This document shows positions 1-8,171 of a stretch of 20,346 nt of DNA, piece by piece. The notes below the pieces were generated by a model. That model saw nothing but the letters and a program-made list of their open reading frames with translations, was not told the origin of the DNA and searched no databases. The stretch comes from a virus: positions 1 to 20,346 of the IMG/VR virus record IMGVR_UViG_3300030101_000481. One strand, given 5' to 3'. Every line of letters begins with the position of its first letter. Position 1 is the first letter of the stretch. The position numbers were made by a program, and so were the translations under genes.

Positions 1-2
1 CT

Positions 3-1067
3 AGCAAGACCTATTCGCTTTGTCAATTGTTTATTGTTAAATGCTTAGAAGAAACAGGCAAAGTGTTTACTATATGCAGAAAGACACTACCTGCTCTTAA
101 AGGTACAGCATATCGTGATGTTTTGAATATCCTAAAAGAACTAGAACTATACTCAGAAGAAAATCATAACAAATCAGAATTATCATATACCCTCAATGGA
201 AACTTAATAGAATTTATTTCAGTGGATCAGCCAGTAAAGATACGCGGAAGGAAACGCCACTATCTATGGTGTAATGAAGCAAATGAATTTAATTATGAAG
301 ATTGGCAACAGCTAATACTTAGAACAACAGAAAAGATATACTTAGACTACAATCCTTCTGATCCTTATTCTTGGATATATGAAAAGGTACACACGAGAGA
401 TGATTGCACATTTTTACAATCTACATATAGAGCCAATCCATTCTTAGATGAAGATACTATTGCAGAGATTGAAAGATTAAAAGATATTGATCCTGACTAT
501 TGGCGTGTGTATGGATTAGGTGAGATAGGAACAGTACAGACAATGATATTTAGAAACTTTAATTTAGTAGATGACGTACAAGGTCGTTTAGTTGGTTATG
601 GTTTGGACTTTGGCTTTACTAATTCACCAACAGCATTAGTAGAAATTAGACAATTAGATGATAGTTTATACATTAAAGAATTATTATATGAAAAGAGATT
701 AACCAATACTGACTTAGCTAATAAGCTAAAAGAAATGGGAATAGATAGACAAGCAGAAATAGTAGGTGATTCAGCAGAACCAAAATCAATAGAAGAAATA
801 TATCGTCAAGGCTTCAATATAAAACCTGCTAAGAAGGGAGCAGGAATACATTTAGGTATTGACATAATGCGTAGATACAAACTAAACATAACAAAAGATA
901 GTCTAAATGCAATAAAAGAATTTAGAGGTTATAAATGGGCGACAGACAAAAATGGTGATGTATTAAATACTCCCGTAAAGGTAAACGATCATCTCGTTGA
1001 CGCAACGCGGTATCTATGTTTGAACAAGCTATCTATCAATCATAGTGGCAAGTATTATATATTGTAA
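3..1067 (+). CDS. terL: Terminase large subunit (5' end outside window)
   Basis: ATP-driven DNA packaging motor and headful/cos nuclease that docks on the portal. The reading frame is open to the left edge, and the first codons read SKTYSLCQ, which fits the end of a Walker A P-loop (G-x-x-S-S/G-K-T). So the true start lies upstream and the TTG at 27 is not a real start. Counting from that TTG, a Walker B-like segment HYLWCNEA sits at residues 78-85. The RNase H-like nuclease domain shows three acidic motifs: YGLDFGFTNSPTALV (D194), GDSAEPKSIEEI (D248) and VNDHLVDATRYL (D325). The DSAEPKS motif is typical of Terminase_3/PBSX-type large subunits. The C-terminus is complete. No small terminase is visible, presumably because it lies upstream. 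Confidence 0.93.
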   Translation, partial: SKTYSLCQLFIVKCLEETGKVFTICRKTLPALKGTAYRDVLNILKELELYSEENHNKSELSYTLNGNLIEFISVDQPVKIRGRKRHYLWCNEANEFNYEDWQQLILRTTEKIYLDYNPSDPYSWIYEKVHTRDDCTFLQSTYRANPFLDEDTIAEIERLKDIDPDYWRVYGLGEIGTVQTMIFRNFNLVDDVQGRLVGYGLDFGFTNSPTALVEIRQLDDSLYIKELLYEKRLTNTDLANKLKEMGIDRQAEIVGDSAEPKSIEEIYRQGFNIKPAKKGAGIHLGIDIMRRYKLNITKDSLNAIKEFRGYKWATDKNGDVLNTPVKVNDHLVDATRYLCLNKLSINHSGKYYIL

Positions 1068-1077
1068 AAAACGAATA

Positions 1078-1095
1078 TTAACATTTTATATTTAT
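1078..1095 (+). promoter_or_regulatory. Repeated TTAAC/TTTATATTTAT element, copy 1
   Basis: TTAAC at 1078-1082 and TTTATATTTAT at 1085-1095, ending 5 bases before the ATG at 1101. The same 11-mer precedes three other genes in the window. The core TATATTTA resembles the Bacteroidetes -7 box TAnnTTTG with the last base changed. A promoter giving a nearly leaderless mRNA is the likeliest reading, but an unusual translation-start element is also possible. Confidence 0.5.
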
Positions 1096-1100
1096 TAGTA

Positions 1101-1682
1101 ATGAAAGAGGTTAAATTAATAATACCTGATAATTGGAAAGACATAACTATTGGAACATATCAAAAGTATGTCAAGATTCAGGAAGGCAAAGGAACAGACA
1201 AAATAAAGGTTGTAAAGAGTTTAGCGTTATTATGTGGCACTTCACCCTTTATTGTTAAGAAAATGGCTTACAAGGACTTGTTGGAGATAATGGACATAAT
1301 TAAAAAGATGATTGATACTGAACCTACAGAACAAGATTTTAAAAAGCTGTTTACATTTAAAGGTGAAGAATATGGATTCTGCCCTAACCTTAGCAAACTT
1401 ACGACAGGTGAGTATATTGATTTAGAGGCTTATTGCAAAGAACCTATAGAGAACTTGCATATTATTATGTCAATACTTTATAGACGTGTTACAAATAAGG
1501 TGAATGAAAGATATGCTGTAGAGTCTTACGATCCTGAAGAATTTAAAGAAGAATTATTCAAGGACTGTCCAATGAATATAGCTCTGTCAAGTCTAGGTTT
1601 TTTTTTGACTTTAGGAGAAAGATTGGCGAAGATTTCGCACCGCTTTTTGGAAGCTCACCAAACGACACCACAAAAGGCGTAA
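1101..1682 (+). CDS. Tail assembly chaperone, short (G-like) form
   Basis: 193-aa protein made by normal decoding. It starts with MKEVKLIIPDNWKDITIGTY, a 'P-x-x-W-x-D-I-T-I' opening I associate with phage tail assembly chaperones. It is helical, mixed-charge, and has no membrane segment. Its last 25 residues follow a run of nine T at 1598-1606 and end at TAA 1680-1682. After that, 150 bases would be non-coding before the next ATG, which is unusual in such a packed region. Slipping -1 at the T run resolves this (see the 1101-1846 entry). By analogy with lambda gpG, the short form would coat or chaperone the tape measure protein during tail assembly. The start is the first ATG after the repeated upstream element. 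The role is inferred from architecture and the downstream domain rather than from a strong match. Confidence 0.72.
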   Translation: MKEVKLIIPDNWKDITIGTYQKYVKIQEGKGTDKIKVVKSLALLCGTSPFIVKKMAYKDLLEIMDIIKKMIDTEPTEQDFKKLFTFKGEEYGFCPNLSKLTTGEYIDLEAYCKEPIENLHIIMSILYRRVTNKVNERYAVESYDPEEFKEELFKDCPMNIALSSLGFFLTLGERLAKISHRFLEAHQTTPQKA

Positions 1683-1846
1683 CAATGCAAAGCAAATGGG
1701 GTTGGTATAATGTTTTGTATAGCTTATCCAATTCTATCTTAGACATTGAAAAAATAACTAGATTACCCATATTAGAGGTACTAACATACTTGGCTTTTAG
1801 TCAAGATTATAATAATAAACAACGTAGCAACTATGATAACTTTTAG
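1101..1846 (+). CDS. Tail assembly chaperone, -1 frameshifted (GT-like) form
   Basis: Predicted 248-aa fusion. Zero-frame codons GGT TTT TTT TTG offer T TTT TTT (1598-1604) as an X XXY YYZ slippery heptamer. After a -1 slip the frame reads on through GAC TTT AGG and stays open to TAG at 1844-1846. The added 80 residues contain KWGWYNVLYSLSNSILDIEK followed by ITRLPILEVLTYLAF, which resembles the C-terminal 'T' domain of phage tail chaperones (W-x-x-Y, then 'L/I-x-E-x-L-T-Y-L'). The stop lies 14 bases inside the next gene (ATG 1833), the kind of coupling seen elsewhere in the window. The T domain would contact tail tube subunits. Alternatives are transcriptional slippage on T9, or a homopolymer sequencing error: a tenth T would fuse the gene into one frame. 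Confidence 0.72.
1598..1606 (+). promoter_or_regulatory. Slippery T9 frameshift site
   Basis: Nine consecutive T between GG and GAC. In the chaperone frame the codons are TTT TTT TTG, so both P- and A-site tRNAs can re-pair after a -1 shift. A 5-bp stem with a 3-base loop (1626-1630 with 1634-1638) lies about 20 bases downstream, farther than a usual stimulator. T9 is also long enough for RNA polymerase slippage. Confidence 0.68.
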
Positions 1847-2324
1847 AAACGTAGTAGGATTTTTAGAAACAATAGCAACAAAGCATTATGAGATAAACAG
1901 CTTTCATTCAGGTTTGTTAGATGAAGTAGACATCAATAAACTTGGTGCTACTGACTATACTATTCTATATGCAGAGCCAGGAAGTGCTACAGTTAATCAA
2001 GGAGTTATGACATATTCTTTTACTTTGTATGTAATGGATATGATTAATGACGAAGTTGGGGATGCACCAAATAAACAAAGATTAGGACGTGTAGACACAT
2101 ATTCAGAAACATTACAAATACTAAATGATGTTATTGCTGAATTTAAACAAAGTTTATCAACGCAGTCTTGGGTTGATAATCAAGTGGTATTACAATTACC
2201 TATAACGTGTGAACCATTCACAGCTAAATTTAATAACCTTTTAACGGGTTGGAGTGCCACAATAAATGTAGATGTAAACAATAAAAATAACCTTTGCATA
2301 GCACCAGTAATAGCTAATACATAA
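1833..2324 (+). CDS. Tail completion/terminator-like structural protein
   Basis: 163 aa, with no signal peptide or membrane segment. The N-terminal half is helical (FRNVVGFLETIATKH). The C-terminal half is beta-rich and carries NLLTGW at 135-140, then a strand and NNLCIAPV near the end. This 'L-x-G-W ... N-x-x-L-C' ending is one I associate with small structural proteins of Bacteroidetes phages, placed where tail terminator or tail completion proteins sit. The start overlaps the frameshifted chaperone by 14 bases, and the stop overlaps the next ATG in TAATG, so translation is probably coupled on both sides. The exact role is inferred from size and position only. Confidence 0.5.
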   Translation: MITFRNVVGFLETIATKHYEINSFHSGLLDEVDINKLGATDYTILYAEPGSATVNQGVMTYSFTLYVMDMINDEVGDAPNKQRLGRVDTYSETLQILNDVIAEFKQSLSTQSWVDNQVVLQLPITCEPFTAKFNNLLTGWSATINVDVNNKNNLCIAPVIANT

Positions 2325-2857
2325 TGCAGTTTAAAAATACCATACAAGCACTACAGAAACTTGGCACTAATGTTGTTAAAGAAGGTAAAGGTATATTAAA
2401 GAAAAAGAAAAAGACAACTAGTGGCAATACACTATTTAATGACTTTGATTATCTAGTTACCAATCAACGAGATTCAGTAACACTAGAGTTTGAATTTGGA
2501 GGTGCTGAGGACTATTGGCAATTCGTGGATGAAGGTGTAAAAGGCGTTGGTGGTTTTAAAGGTTCAGGACGTGCAAGAGGACAGGGAAGCCCGTTTAAGT
2601 TTTCTAGCAAGATGCCTCCTAGGGGTGTTATAGACAGATGGATTGTTAGCAAACCTTTAGCAGAAGCAAGAGATGAAAGAGGGCGTTTTATATCGAGAAA
2701 ATCTTTAGCCTTTTTAATACAGCGTTCTATATTTCAAAGAGGATTAGAAAGAACACAATTTTTTAGCAAACCATTTACAGAACAATTAAACAAACAAACA
2801 GATAACATAACTGAGGCTTTCGCAAATGATTTAGAAATAGCCTTAGAACAAATATAA
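2324..2857 (+). CDS. HK97 gp10-like tail completion protein
   Basis: 177 aa, strongly basic near the N-terminus (KGILKKKKK at 23-30). The central motif YWQFVDEGVKGVGG at 64-77, then SPFKF, a conserved proline-rich turn, and a C-terminal helix with LAFLIQRSIFQRGLERTQFF resemble HK97-gp10/neck-type proteins (pattern 'Y-x-x-F-V-D-x-G' followed by 'I-x-x-K-G-x-x-x-x-x-F-F'). Such proteins join the completed tail to the head or cap the tail tube. It starts by TAATG overlap with the previous gene, and a 9-base AT-rich gap separates it from the next. The family call rests on the motif spacing, so an unrelated tail protein cannot be excluded. Confidence 0.55.
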   Translation: MQFKNTIQALQKLGTNVVKEGKGILKKKKKTTSGNTLFNDFDYLVTNQRDSVTLEFEFGGAEDYWQFVDEGVKGVGGFKGSGRARGQGSPFKFSSKMPPRGVIDRWIVSKPLAEARDERGRFISRKSLAFLIQRSIFQRGLERTQFFSKPFTEQLNKQTDNITEAFANDLEIALEQI

Positions 2858-2866
2858 ATATAAAAT

Positions 2867-4378
2867 ATGGCAGTTTCATTTGTACAATACCCAAACAATC
2901 TACAAATACCTATAATAACAAACTGGACACCTATGATAGGGTATATGGTGTTTAGTAATGATAATAATACTTCTTTTTTTTATCAAAAATTAATACTTCA
3001 AGTCAGATTGGATTCAAACACAGGAGATGTTATTGCTTTATTAAAACAAAGAGGCAATAGCTATGCTGTTGATATAACAAACAACAATGCAAGAGCATTT
3101 TTCGATTTACGAGAAATAGCCAATTCTCAAACAGGAGACACATATTTTGACCAAAATTGTGATGGCGCACCATTTCAACCTATTCACTCAGTGGGAGCAA
3201 ATACAGGTGAAAATGATTCGGGAACAGATTTGACAGATTTTATTTTTAGTTTAAATGGTGATAGACAAAGGGGATTGAGTCAGATTACAAAGTTGTATGT
3301 ACAAGCAACTCAAGAGTATAGCACAAATATAAGTGAGGCACCTAGTTATGTTTTTTCAGGCTCAAGTCCTAATGATACTCTGTACTATATGCAGGCTACT
3401 TTGCCCCTATTTACACCAAGATTTACTAATGTTAGTACAGTCAACACAGATTATATACAAGGTAGTGCTTTTACTGATTATAGACTAGATGAAGCAAGTA
3501 GTCAGTTTTTAAGCGATATACCCAATGAATCATTTATGTTAGGTGGTTCTACTATTCAAGCCAGAAGAAATTTTGTAAATTATAATACAAGTACAACTAT
3601 TGGTGATTATCATACTTTAGCTTTTTTAAATGGTAGTGATTTTCTCTCTGTAGCCTTATCAATAAAAGTTCAGTATTTTCAAAGTAACGGCGGCTCACTT
3701 GGAACATTTTATTTTAATAATGAATCATCTACAGGAGGAATGGCTCCTGCCTCTGTTACAACAAATACTGAAAGGTTATTATATTTTGGCTGTGGTCCAG
3801 GTAATTTACAAGGTCAGACGATAAATACATCAGCAAGACCAAGTGCTATGACAGGTTGGGCTTATTATACTGTGACAGCACATAGTACAGCTTCAGGTGT
3901 GGGTGGTTCTGCGTTAAGTAAACCATATTATTTTGTAAAATCTGAATCTTGCAGCAAATATGAAGCAAGAAGATTAGGGTTTTTAAATAGTGTTGGCGGC
4001 TATGATTATATGAATTTTACTTTAAGAAATGTTCAAACTGTTGAAATAAAAAGAGAAACTTATGATAAAATGCTTGGTTTTTTTCAGGGAAGTAAATATA
4101 GATATGACGATACAGACAGGGGTGTGACAACAAGAAAAGTAACAGCTAAACTTACTGAAACTTTGCAAACTGATTACATAAGTGAGGAAATGGTACCTTT
4201 TATTGAAACTATGCTACTATCTAAAAGAGTTGATGTAATACAATCAGAAAATGATAGATATACTGTCCCTGTAATTATTACAGATAGTAGCTTTGTTAGA
4301 AAAACAACTGCAAATAATAATTTGATTCAATACACAGTTAAAATAGAATATGCTCATCCTATAAACACAAATACTTAA
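2867..4378 (+). CDS. Tail/baseplate structural protein
   Basis: 503 aa, rich in Asn, Thr and Ser and beta-strand forming, as phage tail-tip proteins are. Two recognisable stretches lie in the C-terminal quarter: RRLGFLNSVGGYDYMNF at about 368-384, and a region with 'L-L-S-K-R-V' then VPVIITDSSFVRKT (about 467-480) leading to a final strand pair. The 'F-L-N-x-x-G-G-Y-D-Y' signature recurs, as far as I recall, in large tail proteins of Bacteroidetes phages whose function is not defined. It is joined to the next gene by TAATG, and both lie directly before the tape measure gene, so a distal tail or baseplate position is likely. The start AAAATATGGCAG is typical of this window. No Cys cluster, signal peptide or enzyme motif is seen. 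Confidence 0.55.
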   Translation: MAVSFVQYPNNLQIPIITNWTPMIGYMVFSNDNNTSFFYQKLILQVRLDSNTGDVIALLKQRGNSYAVDITNNNARAFFDLREIANSQTGDTYFDQNCDGAPFQPIHSVGANTGENDSGTDLTDFIFSLNGDRQRGLSQITKLYVQATQEYSTNISEAPSYVFSGSSPNDTLYYMQATLPLFTPRFTNVSTVNTDYIQGSAFTDYRLDEASSQFLSDIPNESFMLGGSTIQARRNFVNYNTSTTIGDYHTLAFLNGSDFLSVALSIKVQYFQSNGGSLGTFYFNNESSTGGMAPASVTTNTERLLYFGCGPGNLQGQTINTSARPSAMTGWAYYTVTAHSTASGVGGSALSKPYYFVKSESCSKYEARRLGFLNSVGGYDYMNFTLRNVQTVEIKRETYDKMLGFFQGSKYRYDDTDRGVTTRKVTAKLTETLQTDYISEEMVPFIETMLLSKRVDVIQSENDRYTVPVIITDSSFVRKTTANNNLIQYTVKIEYAHPINTNT

Positions 4379-7300
4379 TGAAAACTAGATTAGTTGCATA
4401 TAGAAAAACTACAGCGTTAGATCCCCTTGGTACCGCTAAAGAAAAAGCGTTTGAACTTGATTTACAAAAAGATCCAAATATTCCTATTAATTTTCAATTA
4501 TCTGACATAACAGAACCAAGTAAAAGAAAAGCCAGTTTTTCTCAAACTTTTAAATTACCATTTACACAAAGAAACAATTCATTTTTTCAAAATTGGTTTG
4601 ATGTAAATTTAGACACATTAGTTTATAGTTCAGCAAAAAAATTTCCTGCTGTTCTTTACGTTGGTACTTTAGTACAATTTGAAGGCGTTATACAGTTAAA
4701 ATCTGTATATATGAAAGCAGAACTCTATGAAGTGGTTGTATTAGGAACAACAGCAGATTTATTTACTAATATAGGCAGTCAAAAATTAAGAGATATTTTT
4801 TTAAATAGTGACGGCGTAACATATAACAGGGACCTAAATCACACATTTAATAAAGCAAACATAGAGAGTAGTTGGACGGGTGATGGTACGGCTTCTTTTA
4901 ATAATATGGATGGAGAATCATTAAGAGATACTGTTGGTAATGTGCAAAAGGTTATGTACCCACTATCTATCACGGAACCTAATTTTGTTTATAATTCTGC
5001 TGAACAACAACATCTAAATATGGATCAAACCACAATAGATAATACTATAGCAAACAATGAAGATGGTTTAGCTATTGTGTCTCAGAACATAGTTAATATT
5101 ACACAATTTAGACCTGCTGTTCAAATTAGAGAAATTTTTACAAGATTACTAAATAGAGCAGGTTTTACTTACACCTCTAATTTTATTAATGGAACATATT
5201 TTAGAAAATTGTTTATGACCACTTGTAATGATCAAGTTGTCTCTGGACCTATGATAAGAAATGGCTCATTAATTGGTTCAACTCAATTAGATGGTTTTTT
5301 AGTAGCAGGTAATGATGACTATAATTACAATAATACAATTGGTCCTGGAGAAAATATTTTTTGTAATCCCTTCCCAGGTAGTCCTTTTAATGGATTATTT
5401 TTAGGCAGATTTCAAGCTAATACAACTTCGGCATATACAGGATTTACTGTTCCTAACGATCCAATGAACATAGTTAGAGATAATGGTAGACTTTTTAAAA
5501 AAGTCAGTAATAATTTACAGCCTTTAAAATTTAAAACGTGGTTAGAATTTAACAATTTAAGACCTTGTGGTGGTATGGCACCTGCATATGGACCATGGTC
5601 AAATATGGTGTTGCAAATAACTGTAAAAAAATATGTACCTAATGCTAATTCATCATCTCAGTTTTCTTATTACTCTGATTTATATACATTTGATGTGCCT
5701 CTTGTTGCTGACACAGATTTGCAAACGCAACAAAATATTATAGGAGAAACACCTGTAAATATACCTATAGAATTTGATATATCCTGGGTGAATATTTCGT
5801 TTGGGCAAGCATACAGTATTAGTATGAGACTAGTGGGTTGCACAAAAGGAGATGTAAACGCTTCTACAACAATCAGATTAGGCAGAAGATGTTCACCTTC
5901 ACTTGCAATTGGTGAAACTTGTGGTGATGCTTCACCTACAAACTATTTATTTGCAGGTCAGTTTAATCAAGTTAGTATAGGTTGGAGTGGATATGCTTCG
6001 ACAGGTATTTATGACAAAGAAGTAGACATACCTACTTGTATTGATGCTTCTATTACTCAAAAAGATTTTTTACAAGATATAATACAAAGATTTAATTTAG
6101 TTGTAGCACCTGATTCTAATAACCCCACGAATTTAAGAATTGAACCTTATAGTGATTATCTAGCAATTTCTGAATTTAAGTCATGGAGTGATAAGGTTGA
6201 TTTAAGCAAAGAGATTGTTATAAAAGACACTTCATCTCTGCAGAATCAAAATATTAAATTACAGGATTTAGAAGATATTGATCTTAACAATAAAAGAATT
6301 GCTGAAACTACACCTGTACACAATCCTTATGGCAGGGTTTCAATAGAAAATACATTAAATGAGTTTGCTAAAGGAGAATTAAAAAACAAATCTATTTTTG
6401 CACCATTTATTAATGATAAGGTTTGGTCTAGTACAACAGATGCTACACTTCCTACTCAGCAAGAAAATATGACTGTTCAATATGAAATTAGTTATAGCAG
6501 GAATAGTGAGGGACTTGTTGAACAAAAATTAGAAGCTACTAAACCTAAAATGTTTTATTATAGTGGCATGCCACACAGCACACCTATACCGTTTGGTAAT
6601 TGGTATATGCACAGAATTTATGAAACTGTGCCTGATAATGAAACTGTTGTTGATGCATTTCTTTTTCAATCACACCCTGTATGTTCACCATTTGAAATAT
6701 CACCCACTACAACAATACAAGGCGATACAAGGTCATTATATTGGAACGGAAATCCGCCTATTGCACCCGATCTTACTTGTTTTGATTACAACTCTAATAC
6801 TACTAATATTGCTAGAAGTTTGTATTTTGAATATTGGGCGACATATTTAAATGCTATTTATGCTACAAACAGTAGGATAGTTGAATTACATTTAAATCTT
6901 AATTCAACTGATATTAATAATTTTAAGTTTAGTGATGAGATATTTATTAAGGATAATTATTACAGGGTATTAAGTATTAAAAATTATATAATAGGCGGCA
7001 ATCAAAGTACAAAAGTTACATTGCTTTTAATTAATGAATTGTATAATAAAACCTGTCCTGAGTGTGAATATGTTGTTTCATCAATTACTTCAGATCAGAA
7101 TAATACTCTGGGACCTATTATGTTGTGGTGTCCTGAAGATGATGCAGATTGTAATCCTGGTCTAGCAGGCATATTTACTACTGACGCGTGTTGTAGTTGT
7201 AACAATGGAGAGTTTTTTCCAACTTCTGCATCTGGGGGTGAAGGATGGTGTCTTGCAAATTCAAGCAGCTTGAGTGTACAATCATCTAATCTTAGAAATT

Positions 7301-8007
7301 TAATACCTATATTCAGTGGCTCATTATCTAAAAATTTATCTTCTTTTATTATTTCAAATGGCAAAAATGGTGGTTTAACTATTGGTAATAACACCAGTGC
7401 TTACAGACCAAACATATTAGCAAGAACTCCAAATGACTATGTAATAAAATACAAAAACGAAAATGGTAAATCAGCACCATTTCAAGGTGAGAGTCATAGG
7501 ATAATATTAATGGGTTACACAGAAGGTAATACTAGAGGATATGCTACAAGTACAGGTGACAATTCTAATAAGTCTATTAAAGTACCTAGTTTAGGTATAG
7601 CTGTAATAAGATTAAAAGGTTCTGCTACAGTTGTTGGCGGAACTAGCACCGATTACCCCCTCGGATATACTGAAAGTTTTGCTTACTTTACAGCGTTTAG
7701 TAAAAATAGCAAAGCAGAAGTAACACAGATAGGAACAGCGGGGGGTGTTCAAGAAGTTGCTGTAAAACAAGACCACACAAAACCTGCTACTTGCACTTTA
7801 TATATCACAACAATAACAGACTCAGGAGTAATACAATTTGGGTTAGACGATAGCCAAACTGATTTAAAAAGAACTTGGACATTGACAGTAGATATAGATG
7901 TTCAAATGATCCCAAATATAGGTATTCCATATCAGGAAAAAATGAGTTTATTCCAAGATGGAGAATTAATATTATACCAAAATAATGAATATTTAATATG
8001 GAACTAA
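4378..8007 (+). CDS. Large baseplate/tail-hub-like protein
   Basis: 1209 aa, the largest protein in the window. The N-terminus shows DITEPSKRKASFSQTFKLPF at 43-62, a 'kR-x-x-x-F-S-x-T-x-x-L-P-x-T' opening I associate with hub or baseplate proteins of Bacteroidetes phages. Further on are an 'I-R-E-I-F-x-R-L-L-N-R-A-G-F' helix near 250, KDFLQDIIQRFNLVVAPD near 562, and IFIKDNYYRVLSIKNYIIGG around 857-876, which together suggest a gp27-like hub core. Residues about 892-958 hold eight cysteines (C-P-E-C, two single, C-C-S-C, one more), then about 250 beta-rich residues that could be a fibre or receptor-binding extension. TAATG coupling links it to the upstream gene, and its last 10 bases overlap the next small ORF. 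The hub role is inferred. Confidence 0.55.
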   Translation: MKTRLVAYRKTTALDPLGTAKEKAFELDLQKDPNIPINFQLSDITEPSKRKASFSQTFKLPFTQRNNSFFQNWFDVNLDTLVYSSAKKFPAVLYVGTLVQFEGVIQLKSVYMKAELYEVVVLGTTADLFTNIGSQKLRDIFLNSDGVTYNRDLNHTFNKANIESSWTGDGTASFNNMDGESLRDTVGNVQKVMYPLSITEPNFVYNSAEQQHLNMDQTTIDNTIANNEDGLAIVSQNIVNITQFRPAVQIREIFTRLLNRAGFTYTSNFINGTYFRKLFMTTCNDQVVSGPMIRNGSLIGSTQLDGFLVAGNDDYNYNNTIGPGENIFCNPFPGSPFNGLFLGRFQANTTSAYTGFTVPNDPMNIVRDNGRLFKKVSNNLQPLKFKTWLEFNNLRPCGGMAPAYGPWSNMVLQITVKKYVPNANSSSQFSYYSDLYTFDVPLVADTDLQTQQNIIGETPVNIPIEFDISWVNISFGQAYSISMRLVGCTKGDVNASTTIRLGRRCSPSLAIGETCGDASPTNYLFAGQFNQVSIGWSGYASTGIYDKEVDIPTCIDASITQKDFLQDIIQRFNLVVAPDSNNPTNLRIEPYSDYLAISEFKSWSDKVDLSKEIVIKDTSSLQNQNIKLQDLEDIDLNNKRIAETTPVHNPYGRVSIENTLNEFAKGELKNKSIFAPFINDKVWSSTTDATLPTQQENMTVQYEISYSRNSEGLVEQKLEATKPKMFYYSGMPHSTPIPFGNWYMHRIYETVPDNETVVDAFLFQSHPVCSPFEISPTTTIQGDTRSLYWNGNPPIAPDLTCFDYNSNTTNIARSLYFEYWATYLNAIYATNSRIVELHLNLNSTDINNFKFSDEIFIKDNYYRVLSIKNYIIGGNQSTKVTLLLINELYNKTCPECEYVVSSITSDQNNTLGPIMLWCPEDDADCNPGLAGIFTTDACCSCNNGEFFPTSASGGEGWCLANSSSLSVQSSNLRNLIPIFSGSLSKNLSSFIISNGKNGGLTIGNNTSAYRPNILARTPNDYVIKYKNENGKSAPFQGESHRIILMGYTEGNTRGYATSTGDNSNKSIKVPSLGIAVIRLKGSATVVGGTSTDYPLGYTESFAYFTAFSKNSKAEVTQIGTAGGVQEVAVKQDHTKPATCTLYITTITDSGVIQFGLDDSQTDLKRTWTLTVDIDVQMIPNIGIPYQEKMSLFQDGELILYQNNEYLIWN

Positions 8008-8171
8008 AAAAATATATAGAAAATACAAGTAAGTTAATTACACATAGTATAGACCACTTACAATTAGTAGAATACAAAGACAAAGAATTAGATTTTGCTT
8101 ATGGCATGGAAGAATATCATTCAAGCATACGCAGAATGTTTAAACAATTATACAGAATAATATGGCGGTAG
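7998..8171 (+). CDS. Small 57-aa hypothetical protein
   Basis: A short ORF, ATG at 7998 to TAG 8169-8171, fills the otherwise empty interval between the hub-like gene and the tape measure gene. It overlaps the first by 10 bases and the second by 10 bases, the same tight packing seen around it. The product begins MELKKYIENTSKLITHSIDH, is helical with mixed charge, and has no cysteine, signal peptide or membrane segment. I do not recognise a family. Its position just before the tape measure gene would suit a small tail assembly factor, but this is only a guess from place. Confidence 0.55.
   Translation: MELKKYIENTSKLITHSIDHLQLVEYKDKELDFAYGMEEYHSSIRRMFKQLYRIIWR

Noticed and set aside
1685-1846. 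A free-standing 53-aa ORF starting at ATG 1685
   Set aside because: Its frame is open back to the T9 run and the residues before the ATG are needed to join it to the chaperone; the frameshift explanation accounts for more.
2973-2981. T8 run in the 2867 gene, and a T7 run near 4078
   Set aside because: The reading frame continues normally and no plausible domain lies in a shifted frame; ordinary Phe codons in AT-rich DNA.
6563-6850. ORF in another frame inside the hub-like gene
   Set aside because: Biased composition typical of a shadow frame, with no start context, fully inside a convincing gene.
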